Positions 38,601 to 49,093 of a DNA stretch of 64,000 bases are shown here, piece by piece (positions within the stretch are counted from its first letter, which is position 1; the number at the start of each line of letters is the position of its first letter). The notes beneath the pieces were generated by a model. The model was not told the DNA's origin. It worked only from the letters and a program-made list of their open reading frames with translations, and did no database searches. Origin of the DNA: Flaveria trinervia (Eukaryota; Streptophyta; Magnoliopsida; Asterales; Asteraceae); NCBI GenBank assembly GCA_025506515.1, contig CM046452.1:73098080-73162079 (forward strand), read 5' to 3'. The translations under genes and the position numbers were made by a program.

Positions 38601-41600
38601 GGCGACGGCAGAGAAGATTTCCGGCAGCGACGGCGCCGGAAACCTAATACGGCGGTGGCGGTGGCGGCGGCGACGGCTTAACCCTAATCGGGGTTAGGCA
38701 GTGGCGGCGGCGGCGGCAGTGGCTGCGGCTTAACCCTAATCGGGGTTAGGTAATGGCGGCGGCGCCCTAGTTCGTGTGTTCGTATGGAATCTTCAAAGAA
38801 AAAACTCAAACACAGGGGCCAGGGGGAAGATTTTAACAGTAACCAAGAGCCTGAACTGGCTTTGATACCAGTTGTTAGGATCAATTAGCTCAAACACACG
38901 AACACAATCACGTGAACAATAGTAAAAACAATAGAGCAAGACACGAGATTTATAGTGGTTCGGTTACGGTGTGTAACCTACGTCCACTTGGGGCAACTAG
39001 GGTTTTCTTTTATTGAGGTGTTAAATGTTTACAAGTACAAGAGATATATTTATACTAACTAAACAATTAGGGTTAACACTCTTTGCCTAAAATAGCAAAC
39101 TGGGCTTTAGGGCGGCCGTCCCTTAATCTCCTAATTCTGTCTTCAGTTAATACGGGCCCAACCGAGATGGGTCGGAGCCCACAACTTAACAAAATGATTA
39201 CAGAAGTCTTCTACATTTGATAAAATAAATTTTGGGTAATGTTTGACTTAAATAAAATGAAGAAAGCACCGGCTCATGAATCTTACTTTTCTTTCTTTTT
39301 TGATGAGCTTTACTAGCATAGCGAGCTGACGGATCCCTTTTCTTTTTGTCTTCTGTTGGATCTTCATCCCACCATGATGGATCCCTTTTCTTTTTGTTTT
39401 CTGTTGGATCTTCATCCCACCATGACGGATCCCTTTTCTTTTTGTTTTCTGTTGGGTCTTCATCCCAACATTTTATCCTTCGCTTCTTCAAGAATTCACC
39501 CTGGGTTATTCATAAAAAAGAGGGAATTGCGGGAAATTAGACACTCAAATCAAACTTTAGGAACCAGGTGCTTGAATCATAAACAAATAATTCAAACTGG
39601 CATACTACTAAGGAAGACAAGTTTTTGTTGCATAAACTATTTTGTTAATTGTAATTAAGTGTATAATGAAGACATGAGATGAAATAAGAGTGAAAGACTA
39701 CCTCGAGGGTAAATTTAGAGCTCCCACTTCCGAAGTAAATATCGTTCAAAGCTTTCTTTGCATCAGCACGTTTTTGACGTGTTTTGTATTTAATATATGT
39801 CTACTCCAGAGAGGAAAAAAATAATACTATTAGTATTTATACTGTGCATAAGTCTAGAATTAAGTCGGGGAGGGCAACTTGGGTATTTCCAATTTTATAA
39901 ATAGGGCTGTTGATGGACTAGTCCCCGTGCTTGTTTTCATTTTCAGACATCGGGTATAAGAGTGCCTATCTTCCTTCTTTACCTGTATAGTATCATCATT
40001 TGTTTCTTTATATTAGTCATTTTAGATAGACACTTGTCTAGGTTCTTATCAATTTGGCAGCCAAAAAGGTGACAAGTTAAAAGGAAAACTGGAGCTATTT
40101 TTACTTAAAACTTATATGGGATTCTGCTTTATGTGAATTCAACCCTCTGCAATATAGCAGTTGATAGTCATATGCCAATGATTTTATTTGATTTATATCT
40201 TCTACAAATTTTATAGTGAAGAATTTAGCCATTACCATCAATCTCTATTACATAAGATAGAAATCAATATTCCTACGATCCTACATCTGTGAAACTTTAG
40301 TATATCAATCAATAATTTAACTGCCTATAAGTAGCAGCAATTTGGTATTTTCCTCTGTAGTTGTCTTGTGGAACAAAGCTATCCATCATAACTTCCTCAT
40401 CACATGGACCATATATGTATGTGAGGCAGCTTTGACTTAAAAAACTACCCATTTTGACCCATTACCAGCTCACTTAATTTGCCAACTCTACTATTATTAA
40501 AGAACCTTGTAATGAGGCCTGCCATGTTCTTATTGCAAATATAAAGCCTCAACTAGAATGCTTTCACCCATATAACCTTACTGCTTTTGATATATTTAAA
40601 GCTTCCTTGAAGCATAATATTTTAAATCCACATGCACACACCAAACACATTCATCTAAAGATTCATCAAGTCCTCTAGACCTCTACAGCCCCCTCTCACC
40701 ACATGTCACTAAACTGAACTTCTTTCCTTTCTTCATTATTAAAATGAAACTGTCACTTGATTTGGAAAAATATCACACAAAATTCATCACTTAAGCCTTC
40801 ACTATAAACAAGTCTAACTTTCAACTTGATCATTTCCATCCCAGCGATTAAGTTTAAAGATCCATATAATCATGTATCTGTGCCTTAAAAGATGGTCAAA
40901 TTTTGGAAGTCTCCCCACCGAGGGTAGCCTTGAAGAGAATGTTAAAGAGAGGGAGAGATAGAAGGGGGTGGGGTGGGGGGGGGAGAGAAGAGAGAGAGAG
41001 AGAGGAAATAGTTCAAAACGGACATCTATGAGCATTTAGTAAAGTTAGATTTAAAAAATATACCTTAGATGGTTTTTCATCTCCGAAATCCTGCATGAAC
41101 AATCAAATGTACTGAATAAGATAATAGTGTTAGGATTACAGAAACAGCACAAGTAGAAGGTATATATACACACATAGGTAGACTCCTTGTATAGTTATAA
41201 TTTCAACAAATGAGCTGGTCAGATAACGTAGTAAAGGTTGAAGGATACACTAGGTAGTTACTTCATGTGATAGATGCAATGCATCAGCTTAAACTATCCA
41301 TCACTGGTCAATATGAAATAACGACTGAATGCAAAGTTCAGCCATGAATGTTAAATGTCATAAAAAAAGAAATAAAAAGAAAGTACTGGAGAACTAAGTT
41401 TTTCCATCTGGTCAACCACAATATCAGAATTTCTAGAAGGGTGATAAATGAAAACTGAAATATTTTTGGGGATGTGTAGATGATGATTATAACAAACATG
41501 ATAACAAAGTCATCTTACAAGAGTTCACAACAAAGTAGAAATACTTTAAAGATTATGCTACTTAAATTGTAAGCGACTCTCTTTTAATCTTGCATCAAGT

Positions 41601-42692
41601 TACAAACAATGTAATTCATGTCATGTCACTACTTATACAATACCAGTTAACAAAGTAGAAGATGTTATCTTAAACTAATTTATAATAATTTTTAAAGTAC
41701 CAAACGCCTCTTACGTGAGCCTAGCACCTTCGCCTTGGCTACAAGGACCCTAAGCACCTTGAGCGCCTCGTTCCTTTTAAAAACCAAGCGAGTGAGTCAC
41801 ACTCAGGCGTACTTCTTCTCTTTGATTACATACATTTATCTTCAACTTTAGTACCAAACATCAAGAACAGGCACACTATCTCATATTCCTGCATTCTGAA
41901 ACATAAGCATTCTCTATCCAATTAAATTTTACCATCATCATTAAATTAGCTAAACCACAGAGATAAAATGAAATTAATGTGCATAAATAATCATACAATT
42001 TGATCGAGTTTTCGTAGTCCAGTTCTAATGCAATGATGAACTGCTTTCGCACATTCTGTCGCCAATTTATCCGAAAAAGGAGGATATTTCAGACTAATGT
42101 AGCATATTTGACCTTACATAACTCAAAGGTAAACTCTCCACCCCATACAAAATTGCATCATCATCTAAGTTTAAGAAAAACTTGCAAGCTACAATCACCT
42201 ACTTGTTCATTTAATTTATAAAACTTAATTGACCTTATTGATTTAATACCATATAATTCCCCGTTTCGACAGTAAACAATGCTGAAACAAACATCTGAAG
42301 GACAATCCAAAAGTTTTGCTGTGTGAAAAAGTAAGCAACAAGATGCATAACAGTTTAAACATCAAACGACAACCATAACCCACAAAATCACCAACCTTTT
42401 TCGCCAATCAATGGAAGAACTACGTAACAGCTTAATCATTAATTCATCATAACAGCATTACAGATTACTAATGTCACAAATCAATTCCAGACAATCGAAT
42501 CTCACGAAAGAAACGAAGAATTAATCGGAAACTCACCAGCGTATTGGTCCATTTGTTCTTCCATTTCTCGTCGGAAACAGTGGTGGATCGAAAATAAGCC
42601 ACAAAAGATGATGAAATCAAATGAGTTGTTGATTGAATTCGAGGAAAGGTGTAGAACAACGAGCTACAGGACTTGTGCAGTAGAATTTGCAT
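30676..42692 (-). CDS. J-domain protein with organelle presequence
   Basis: Seven exons, minus strand: 42692-42537, 41090-41064, 39800-39702, 39500-39287, 33447-33135, 32258-32204, 30750-30676. Every junction is GT-AG and the phases agree, giving 312 residues. Residues 1-36 (MQILLHKSCSSLFYTFPRIQ...) look like a mitochondrial presequence. KYKTRQKRADAKKALND (exon 3) matches a plant DnaJ-superfamily group. Exon 4 has three copies of DEDPTENKKKRDPSWW-type repeats. Exon 5 is acidic, with HFQATFGHRRYSWSF. The J domain is C-terminal: NAFRLSALKWHPDKHQG with HPD at 279-281, then ALAEEKFKLCASAYKSLCNAL. It should stimulate an Hsp70 ATPase through HPD; the client is unknown. Intron 4 (5.8 kb) carries a complete Tnt1-like copia in the same orientation. 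No frameshift was found. Confidence 0.93.
31252..31460. repeat. Degenerate GATAGCATACAAT array
   Basis: About 31330-31450 in intron 6 of the J-domain gene repeats GATAGCATACAATTA and ATAACATAC-like units at irregular spacing of about 15-30 bases. Source unknown. Confidence 0.45.
31547..32009. mobile_element. hAT-like MITE in J-domain intron 6
   Basis: Begins TAGAAATTGGCAAG and ends TTTGCCATCCCTA, inverted ends of the TAGGGATGGCAA kind common in hAT MITEs. Internal ACGGGTATACCCACG is palindromic. No clear 8-base duplication is left. Confidence 0.45.
32490..32925. repeat. GCG-rich interspersed repeat with microsatellite
   Basis: Two ends rich in AAGCGAGAAGCAC and GCGCCTTAGGTCGCCTCA motifs enclose a (TA)n run (about 32597-32631) and a (TG)n run (about 32632-32652). 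A related CTTGAGCGCCTCG segment lies at 41700-41820 in intron 2 of the same gene. Class unknown. Confidence 0.35.
34093..34409 (-). repeat. 3' LTR of Tnt1-like copia
   Basis: 317 bases, plus-strand start TGTTAGGATC, end CACAACTTAACA. Confidence 0.95.
34578..38522 (-). pseudogene. Tnt1-like gag-pol with a few frame breaks
   Basis: Gag begins at 38522 (MMANDGRTKIDKFDGHDFGF). Then come zinc knuckle CWNCKEHGHFRSQC (about 37825), protease WVMDSGASFHAT (about 37680), GAG-pre-integrase LWHQRLGHMSEKGMK (about 37290), integrase (LIHTDVFGPTPV, about 37110; STKWVAERMNRTLNERARSM, about 36820), RT (LDVKTAFLHGDLDETIYM, about 35790; LLYVDDMLIAGS, about 35540) and RNase H (ALSTTEAEYMAVAEA, about 34900; LYCDNESAVKLA, about 34800). 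Breaks occur near 37200, 36900, 36150, 35485 and 34862. With such young LTRs, several may be sequence errors. Confidence 0.92.
38660..38770. repeat. Repeated hairpin in copia leader
   Basis: TAACCCTAATCGGGGTTA occurs twice (near 38680 and 38733), each able to fold as TAACCC with GGGTTA, between GGCGGCGGCGG stretches. It lies between primer site and gag. Confidence 0.7.
38859..38871 (-). promoter_or_regulatory. Primer-binding site, initiator-Met tRNA type
   Basis: TGGTATCAAAGCC on the minus strand, two bases inside the 5' LTR end. Confidence 0.85.
38873..39191 (-). repeat. 5' LTR of Tnt1-like copia
   Basis: 319 bases, partner of 34093-34409, followed by the target duplication AAATG. Confidence 0.95.
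39331..39466 (-). repeat. 48-base in-frame repeat in J-domain exon 4
   Basis: Units 39331-39378 and 39379-39426 and a near-complete third to about 39466 encode WDEDPTENKKKRDPS-type segments. 48 bases is 16 codons, so copy number can change without a frame change. Confidence 0.92.
39801..42536. other. Introns 1 and 2 of the J-domain gene
   Basis: Non-coding, AT-rich, split only by the 27-base exon at 41064-41090. Contains a purine-rich GAGA tract (about 40940-41005) and the GCG-rich segment at 41700-41820. No element with clear ends seen. Confidence 0.45.
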
Positions 42693-42859
42693 TCTGTTTG
42701 AAAACTGTTAGACCAAGTATTTGTTGAATCAAAGAATGTCTCAACGTAGGTGTTCTTCGTTGGAGGATGAACCCTTGTTTCAAACACATTAGGTTATAAA
42801 TTAATATGGAAAGTTTACAAAATATTTCATAGGGCCCCTAATATCTACCACTTTTATGG

Positions 42860-42867
42860 GTAGGGGG
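42860..42867. repeat. Target duplication (GTAGGGGG) of hAT
   Basis: GTAGGGGG here and at 46127-46134, directly outside the inverted ends. Confidence 0.88.
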
Positions 42868-42883
42868 TAGAGGTGGCCAAAAA

Positions 42884-43186
42884 AACCGGTTCGGGAACCG
42901 GTTCGGCTAAAAAAATCGGAACCGTTTGAGGCCCAAACCGGTTTGGCCCAAACCGGTTTTCAAACCGGGCCCGAACCGCCGGTTCTTGACCGGTTTATCA
43001 CTTCGACGTTCCAAACCGGTTTTCAAACCGGTTCCAAACCGGTCCCAAACCGGTCACCCAAACCGGTTTTCAAACCGGTCACCCAAACCGGTTTTCAAAC
43101 CGGTCACCCAAACCGGTTTTCAAACCGGTCACCCAAACCGGTTTTCAAACCGGTCACCCAAACCGGTTTTCAAACCGGTTACCGTT
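42884..43186 (+). repeat. 5' subterminal ACCGGT array of hAT
   Basis: About 19 ACCGGT sites. From 43060 they form four perfect 25-base units plus a partial fifth, each unit with two AAACCGG sites separated by TTTTC and TCACCC spacers. These are likely transposase binding sites, by analogy with subterminal motifs in Ac-type hAT elements. Confidence 0.9.
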
Positions 43187-43415
43187 ACCCAACGGCTATA
43201 TAGCCGTTTTTTGCAATTTTTGACCCTTTTTTTGATTTTTTTTACCATTATACCCCCACTAGGTTACTATATATATGTATTTGATGTTTTGGTTGAATCA
43301 CAACAACTTATAACACTCTCTACTCTCAAAAATCTCAAAAACGCTCTCAAAAACGCTCTCCACAAATACTTTCGTTTAAAACGCTCTCAAAAACGCTCTC
43401 ACAAAAATCTCTGAA

Positions 43416-45501
43416 ATGGCTTCAACAAGTGCTCAATCATCCGTTGGTTGTGAAGCGTCTTCAAGCAACGTGGTGATAGCAATCCTTCCTACGAATAGGA
43501 ACCTCGAAGTATGGTGCAATTACGATTTATGTCAAATGGCTAGCGGTCCAAACAAGGCTCGTTGCAAGTTTTGTCATAAGTTTTTCAAAAAAGATGCAAA
43601 CACAACGTTGAAAAACCATATTGCAAATAAATATTGTAGAGCGTTAAAAGGTGAACCTTCTCAAGGTCAAGCTTCGATGACAAACGAAGGAAATATTTGG
43701 GCTTATAACGTTGATGCGGTTCGGGAGCAAATGGCGCAATTTGTAATTCAAGAAAGCTTGCCATTCAAACATTTCGACAACGAACGTTTGACTCGACTCA
43801 TTCAACGAACTCTCCAACCTCGTTACACCATTGTAAGTCGTGCTACTCTTCGAAGAGATTGTTTAAAAATGTGGGAAAAAGCTAAAAATGAATTAATATC
43901 TTATTTTGAAAATTTACAAACCGGTGTTAACTTAACTAGTGATGTTTGGTCGACACCTCACGGTTCACCGGACTCGTACATTTGTGTCACCGCCCATTGG
44001 GTTGAACCCGATTCGTGGCAAATGATGAAACGTACGATTGCGTTTGAATTGTTTGATTATCTCACACCGGCCAAAACATTTTTTATCTTATTGATAAAGT
44101 TATTCAAACGTATAAATTAGAAAACAAAATATTTTCTATATCTTTTGATAATGCTTCAAACAACACTCTTGTGATAGATCATTTGAAATTAAAATATAAA
44201 CCAATATGTGAGGGTGTGTTTTTTCATAGTCGATGTGTTGCGCACATCATAAACTTAGCCGTGCAAGACGGTTTAAAAACGATTGAAACAATTAAAGATT
44301 GTTTTAAAAGAATGTTACGTGATATTTTTAGTAACAACCAAAGATATACTAAATATCGCAAGTTTTGTAAAGACGCAAATACTAAATGTTTAGGTCCGAA
44401 TTGGGACGTACCAACACGATGGAATTCCACATGTAACATGTTTGAAAAGGCTATTGAACAAAAAGAAAGTTTAATAGCCTTTCATAATAGTTTGGTAAGT
44501 CGGGGAAAGGCAAATTCTTACCATCTATCGGGTGGGCCATCATCGAAGAAGTAACAAAAATGCTTCAAGTTTTTAAAAATGCAACTACATGTCTTTCTGG
44601 AGTTTATTACCCAACGAGTCCGTTGGTACTACACCAAATTTATTTAATGACTTCAAAATTAAATGAATTGTCGTGTAGGGGTAAACCTTATTCCGATATG
44701 ATACCCCCAATGAAAGAAAAACTTAAAAAATATTTTGAAGAAATGCCTCCCGTTATTACATGTGCCGCTGCTTTAAACCCTTGTTTAAATTTGTCGGGGG
44801 TTGAAACTTTACTTGATAAAATTACTTTTAATTTGGATTTAGAAGTTGGTAAACCAATGTATAGTAAAACTTTAAAAGCGACTTTCAACAAACAATTACA
44901 ACAAATGTATGATGTTTATTTATTAAAATACGGGGAAACATCACAAATCCATGATTCTTTAAGGCATGCGGCAAATGCCGAATGTTCGAATGATCCAATG
45001 TTTGATTTATATAATACTTTAAGGGATGAATGTAATAAACGTCAACGTGGTAACACTCCGAGTAGTGAACTCGGGAGATATGGTCTTACAAACTTTTTAT
45101 CGACCATGACTCCACATGAATTTAAAAATTTTGACTTGTTGGCTTGGTGGAAAGGTAAGGAAGATCAATTTCCCATCCTATCCACCATGGCTCGAGATTT
45201 ACTAACCGTCCAAGCTTCTACGGTAGCTTCGGAATCTGCTTTTTCTGTTAGTGGCAGGATTATATCAATAAGACGAACTCGACTCACTCCACAAGCAGTT
45301 GAAATGTCAATTTGCTTGAAAGATTATTTGGATGCCGCGGAAAGAGTACAAGACAAACGATCGCTTGAAGGAGAACTGGAATACGAAGCAGAATTATACG
45401 AGGACGAGGTAGAGAGCGGATTGACACCAGGAATGACTGATGATGAAGCGGCATATGATGACTACCTTCGTAACAGTTCCGGTTCTGGTGGCGAGGAATA
45501 A
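43416..45501 (+). CDS. hAT transposase with BED zinc finger
   Basis: About 690 residues over three blocks: 43416-44120, 44171-44554 and 44560-45501. The N-terminus has a BED zinc finger (ARCKFCHKFFKKDANTTLKNH with a following Cys). The catalytic core includes TSDVWSTPHGSPDSYICVTAH (first Asp region), SFDNASNN (partly in the gap), CVAHIINLAVQDGL and DVPTRWNSTCNM. The C-terminal hAT dimerisation domain has FPILSTMARDLLTVQAST and ESAFSVSGRIISIRR. Two frame breaks (near 44057 and 44535) are both minus-one, the same kind seen in host genes here, so the original frame may be open. The family is close to plant RICESLEEPER-type proteins, but terminal repeats and target duplication show a transposon rather than a domesticated gene. 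Confidence 0.88.
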
Positions 45502-45524
45502 ACGTACAAGTATAATACGAACGA

Positions 45525-45870
45525 AGAAACGACTATGTTAAATGTTTAGTTTTAAATGTTTAAATTATTTAAATGTTACGAATTGTTAAAATGTTTAAAT
45601 TGTTTATAAATGATATAAATTGTTTATAAATGTTATTAATTGTTAAAATGCTTAAATTGTTTATAAATGTTAATAAATAGTATATATATATATATATGTT
45701 TATAAATGTTATAAATTGTTTAATTGTTTAAATCGTTTAAATGTTTAAATTGTTTAAATCGTTTAAATGTTTAAATTGTTTAAATGTTTTAAATGTTTAT
45801 AAATGTTATAAATTGTTTAAATTATATAAATTCTTTTAAATTATATAAATTATATAAAAATGTTATAAAT
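45525..45870 (+). repeat. AT-rich tandem repeats in hAT 3' region
   Basis: Repeated AAATGTTTAAATTGTT and TATAAATGTTATAAATTG units with no coding frame, between the transposase stop and the 3' subterminal array. Confidence 0.75.
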
Positions 45871-45924
45871 ATTTATGTTTTAATTAAAAGTTTAAAATTT
45901 CGTTTGAATATAACAAAAAAAAAA

Positions 45925-46115
45925 CGGTTTGGGCCGAACCGGTTTGGGCCCGAACCGGTTCCAAACCGACCCAAACCGGTTTGATAGGTTTGGGTTTTTA
46001 GCGTTTGAAACCGGTTTGAACCCGAACCGGTTTGGGGCCAAACCGGTTTTGACCGAGTTTGACCAAACCGGTTTCGGTTTGGGACCCGAACCGGTTTGGG
46101 CCCCCAAACCGGTTT
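45925..46115 (+). repeat. 3' subterminal ACCGGT array of hAT
   Basis: Nine ACCGGT sites, mostly within GAACCGGTTTGGG or AAACCGGTTTG. Less regular than the 5' array. Confidence 0.88.
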
Positions 46116-46142
46116 GTACACCTCTAGTAGGGGGGGGGGGGG

Positions 46143-47055
46143 CGCGTAAAGTTTATTGATTAACCTTAATCAGTTATGAATTTTTTTTTTGAATGGTATA
46201 GTTTTCGGTATAGTTTTGAAAAGTATTTACTAATTGATTTAGTTTAAGAATATATTTATCAAAATAAGTAAACTTGAATACTTATTTTAATTTTAATATT
46301 TTATAATTGGTTAGGTTTTTTAGGTAAATCAAGATATATATGATGTTTCATCGTCCCCGTCCCCCTCCAATGTTCTTTGACTCATACTCTCCTTCGGGCC
46401 TGCAATCAATCAGCGTGTTCAAGCAACGTTTCATCATCCCTATTTTTTATGCATCCCGACATGCACATCATGACATTGGCACATCATGATTACGTCTTTA
46501 ATCGCATTTCAGTCTGGTCCTTTTGATGCTGGCGAATCTGCGTAGTTTTAATTATGATTTTGTGATTTTGAGAAAAAAAAATAACTTGATCCGTTAGTAT
46601 GCAACCTGTTTGTTTTAACCATAATTTTGCATTTTTATTTTGAGTTTTAATCATAATATTTTGTATAGTTTATTTTGAGGTTTTAATCATGGTTTTTTGC
46701 TTTAATGGTTACTGCATGTCACTTAGTTTGGCTACACTTTCAAGATCACAATTTTCTTTAATTAATTACAGGTTTGGTTCAAATTAAACATTTATCATTA
46801 TCATTACGTAACATCTCCAAGTTCTTGTATTATCATTTATAATGAATAAAAGTTAACGGTATATTATATACTAGTTTAGTAATCCGTGTATTATACGGGT
46901 TGAATAAATAAAATATTAAATAATTAATAATAAAAATTTCTGAATTATAAAACCATGTTAGTAATAAACACGAAAATTAACATTTATTAAGGAAAATATG
47001 ATTATAATTGTATATGAATACTATTTCAAATAAATAAACAATAGATAAGTTATAG

Positions 47056-47091
<36 letters not shown>
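46143..47091. other. Intergenic AT-rich stretch
   Basis: No gene seen. Starts after a G run (46130-46142) and ends in a (TA)n microsatellite at about 47059-47090, which is the insertion site of the gypsy element. Confidence 0.5.
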
Positions 47092-47094
<3 letters not shown>

Positions 47095-49093
47095 AACACC
47101 CGGTTATTTTAAAAACAAAGACAAGAAATGAATAATAAAAGAAAGAAAAGCAATAAAGCCCAAGTGGAGGGACTAAAAGTGCCCAAAATGACAAAATCTT
47201 TGAAAAGTTTGTATAAAGGTGGGCATGACCGCCCACCTTTTTTTCACAACACTTTTCACTTCGGTTTTAGAGAGAGAGAGAGAAAGGAAGAGAGCAGAAC
47301 TCTCAGCTGAAGAAAAGAAAAAGAAGAGAAATTGAATTCAAGGTAAGAATTCAAGGTTTTTAAGTGTTTATAACAAGTTTTATCTCGGTTACATGCTTAT
47401 GTGCTTATATGCTTGTGTGTGTGCCCGTGTGTGTGTGTTTGCTGTGTTTTTAGGTGTTTGAACTCATTTGCAAGCAGGTTAGAAGGAAGAAACACCCAAG
47501 TTGCACCAGGTGAGTTCTAGACCCTGGATTTACTTGTTTTAAACTCTCTTTAGGGTTGAACATGTATTAAATGGATTTTACAATGTTTATGTATGTATAC
47601 CCGTATGTATTATGCATGTTGGATGATGATTCTTGAATGCTTATAGGTTGTTCATGTTTAGAGTAGCCCTGGTAAGCTTAGAACAGATAGGTATGATGAA
47701 TGGGTTCGAAATCATCCTAGAAACATGTTACACAGAAGGCTCATGCGCCTGGGAATGCCTTAGAAGAATTTAAGTGTAACCCATGCGCCCGAACAGTAGC
47801 CTATACGCCTGAAATTTGCCTTAGAAATGACAAGTGTATCTCATGCGCCTGAACAGTAGTCCATGCGCCTAGAAATATTAGTCGGACGACTAAGTGTAGG
47901 CTTATGCGCCCCAATAGTGCCCATGCGCCCAAGTGGCCCATGCGCCTAAGTGTCCATGCGCCCGAATAACCCATGCGCCTAAGTGTTCATAAGCCCGAAT
48001 AGTGTCCATGCGCATGAAGTGTTCATGCGCCTAAGAGTTAAGCAGTTAAGTGTTGACTGATGCGCCTACATAGTAATGAAGCGCCCAAACAGGGCCATGC
48101 GCCCAAATAGTATCTAAGCGCCCAACACTTAGAAGTTATTTTTTGACCGTGGGTGACTAGGGTTTATTAATGATGGGTTTCATGCATGATTATGATTGCT
48201 TTATGATTGTTCCTTGTTATTATTATCGCTATTATTATTATTACTTATAGTGTGGACTTTACGTGGTATGTTTATTATCGTAACGTAAAGTATATTATAA
48301 TAATAAAGAGAAAGAGCAATAAAGAAGATAAGAGGAACATTAATAAAATGTTAACAAGTCTTGCAAGCTTACAGGAGGTACACGACCATGTTGTCGTTAG
48401 CTCAACTGTGCTACGGGTTAGCTACCCTATTATGCACACAGGGCCAGTCATTGAGATTGGCAGGACCTCTGTAGCGTACCCTAGGTGGTTGGGTCGGCCT
48501 TGTATACAGTAAACAGAACCCTCTTGAGGGATATAGATGGCCCATCACCAGTTTTTACCGCGCATACAGTTTAGGGTATTGCTCATTGGTCCATACAGAT
48601 AGTGGAAGATAAAGATAACAGAATACAAAGCAAACAAGGTATACAGTAAAGAGAACGAACAGGTGCTGTTCATATAGTTAATGTGTGCTCGCATACAAAG
48701 TAAAGAGTTGTATTTCATAGAAAGAGTGTTTTCATATACAACATACAGAAAGTATTTTATTACTTTTAAAACTAGAACTCACCCAATAACGCTGACTTTT
48801 ATACATTTTCAGTTGGCGGGTAATTATTGCTGAGGATGGCATGAGGGTGAAGCTACTTGGCAGGGAAAGATTGACATCCATTCGTATTTCATATTGGTGT
48901 TGTTTTGTAATGCAATTAAACAGTTCTTTTGTAATCGATTAAATAATAGTGTATTGCTTAACAACAGTCTTTTAATGAAATGGATGGTTTTTGTTAAAAT
49001 GATTCCGCTGCTTAAGTTTGTAAATTTATAATGTTTTAAGATATTTAATGCTTGAATGACCAACTGTGAGGTCTCCGGGAACAGCGCCTTACA
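47092..49093 (+). repeat. 5' LTR of gypsy element A
   Basis: 2,002 bases. Likely TATA box TATAAAG near 47213 and a GAGAGA tract near 47270. The primer-binding site follows after three bases. Confidence 0.85.
47741..48125 (+). repeat. CATGCGCC array in gypsy A LTR
   Basis: About twenty copies of ATGCGCC(T/C) or AAGCGCCC, spaced about 12-35 bases, joined by AAGTGT- and GAACAGTAG-like linkers. It lies about 500 bases downstream of the likely transcription start, so it would be in the RNA leader. Confidence 0.85.

Larger units (their letters stand above)
34093..39191 (-). mobile_element. Tnt1-like copia inside J-domain intron 4
   Basis: A 5.1-kb element on the minus strand with 317- and 319-base LTRs (5' LTR 39191-38873, 3' LTR 34409-34093), TGTTA/TAACA ends, the 5-base target duplication AAATG at 34088-34092 and 39192-39196, a primer site TGGTATCAAAGCC (38871-38859) and a polypurine tract AGTGGGAGAT beside the 3' LTR. 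By eye the LTRs differ by about four substitutions and four single-base indels. It is therefore young and inserted intact into the gene's fourth intron. Confidence 0.96.
42868..46126 (+). mobile_element. Complete hAT transposon
   Basis: 3,259 bases with inverted ends TAGAGGTGGCCAAA and TTTGTACACCTCTA and an 8-base target duplication, as expected for hAT. Both subterminal regions are packed with ACCGGT motifs: about 19 at the 5' end and 9 at the 3' end. The element encodes its own transposase. It ends 176 bases upstream of the J-domain start codon (that gene reads the other way), so it lies in or beside that promoter. Confidence 0.94.

Noticed and set aside
38677..38750. Interstitial telomere repeat
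   Set aside because: CCCTAA appears only once per unit within a hairpin. There is no tandem TTTAGGG run.
42926..43414. 162-residue open frame and overlapping frames in the hAT 5' end
   Set aside because: They are produced by the ACCGGT array: the repeated RFSNRSPKPVFK-type residues simply mirror the DNA repeat. The same holds for frames at 45873-46159.
43416..45501. Domesticated hAT-derived host gene (RICESLEEPER type)
   Set aside because: Intact inverted ends and an 8-base target duplication show a mobile element copy.
47741..48125. CRISPR-like array
   Set aside because: Short irregular units, no constant spacer length, and it sits inside a plant gypsy LTR.
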